Source: Paenibacillus woosongensis (GTDB lineage: Bacteria > Bacillota > Bacilli > Paenibacillales > Paenibacillaceae). From it: a stretch of DNA of 64,000 bases. The notes below the pieces were generated by a model. It was not told where the DNA came from. It did no database searches and saw only the letters and a program-made list of their open reading frames with translations. The DNA lies in the NCBI RefSeq assembly GCF_009725165.1, contig NZ_WNZW01000001.1:496001-560000 (forward strand). Reading direction: 5' to 3'. The position numbers and the translations under genes were made by a program. This document shows positions 63,962 through 64,000 of this stretch, piece after piece (within the stretch, counting starts at the first letter, position 1; every line of letters begins with the position of its first letter).

Positions 63962-64000
63962 ATTCAGCCCGAGAGTTCATGAATATTTCAAATCCTTGGC

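Noticed and set aside
1..64000. tRNA or rRNA genes, CRISPR arrays, insertion sequences
   Set aside because: I saw no cloverleaf-type tRNA with conserved T-arm, no rRNA core sequence, no regularly spaced repeats and no transposase frame.

Overview
The window looks like a chromosomal segment of a Gram-positive, endospore-forming member of the Paenibacillaceae, most likely Paenibacillus. The support is: sporulation genes (spoVR, prkA, ytxC, a gamma-type SASP, Spo0E-type phosphatase, two coat-type proteins), LiaFSR and YesMN-type two-component systems, CUT1 sugar ABC transporters that lack their own ATPase, T-box and SAM-I riboswitches, strong GGAGG ribosome sites and many TTG starts. I see no rRNA, tRNA, CRISPR array, insertion sequence or prophage. 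Most genes are on the minus strand.

Layout. 0-4 kb: the end of spoVR, a short globin-coupled sensor and prkA. 4-8.3 kb: a DUF2161 nuclease-like protein, an aminotransferase-fold protein that has lost its PLP lysine, and a plus-strand pair (coiled-coil membrane protein, phosphodiester glycosidase), then a 35-residue membrane peptide. 8.3-11 kb: AbrB-type regulator, maltose acetyltransferase-like protein, trmL and serC. 11-20 kb: a sugar locus (mutarotase-like protein, GH94 phosphorylase, two permeases, binding lipoprotein) divergent from a LacI regulator, with palindromic operators between. 20-21 kb: aroF. 21-29.4 kb: a second sugar locus (DUF5060/DUF5605 enzyme, two permeases, binding protein, YesN/YesM two-component pair).

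29.6-37.5 kb: ispH, an OmpR-type two-component system beside an HtrA protease, and liaFSR. 37.6-43.3 kb: SASP, a 3D-domain protein, thrS behind a T-box leader, ytxC and mqnC. 43.4-47.1 kb: metA-metI-metC behind a SAM-I riboswitch, converting homoserine to homocysteine. 47.1-48.4 kb: a CorA Mg2+ transporter preceded by a 40-codon leader ORF. 48.5-54.5 kb: HRDC protein, DUF3055, a second phosphodiester glycosidase, a stand-alone 5'-3' exonuclease, Spx/ArsC-like protein, pseudouridine synthase, cobalamin adenosyltransferase and a Spo0E-like protein. 54.6-64 kb: alaR-alaT, coat-type proteins, an FAD oxidoreductase, an MFS transporter, mutS2-DUF350-30-residue membrane peptide-zinc ribbon, and a holin-like membrane protein.

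The most interesting item is the leader ORF before corA. Its peptide begins M-E-G-D-P-S-P, very close to the start of the enterobacterial Mg2+-sensing leader MgtL (M-E-P-D-P-T-P), and its stop codon lies in one of two mutually exclusive hairpins. Other notable items are the lysine-less aminotransferase homologue, a terminator-like hairpin after thrS that contains the start codon of the next gene, and a minus-strand terminator placed so that a transcript would run antisense across the DUF3055 gene. Start codons were refined by looking for ribosome sites, so several genes are shorter than the longest open frame. No database search was possible; family names come from recognising motifs.
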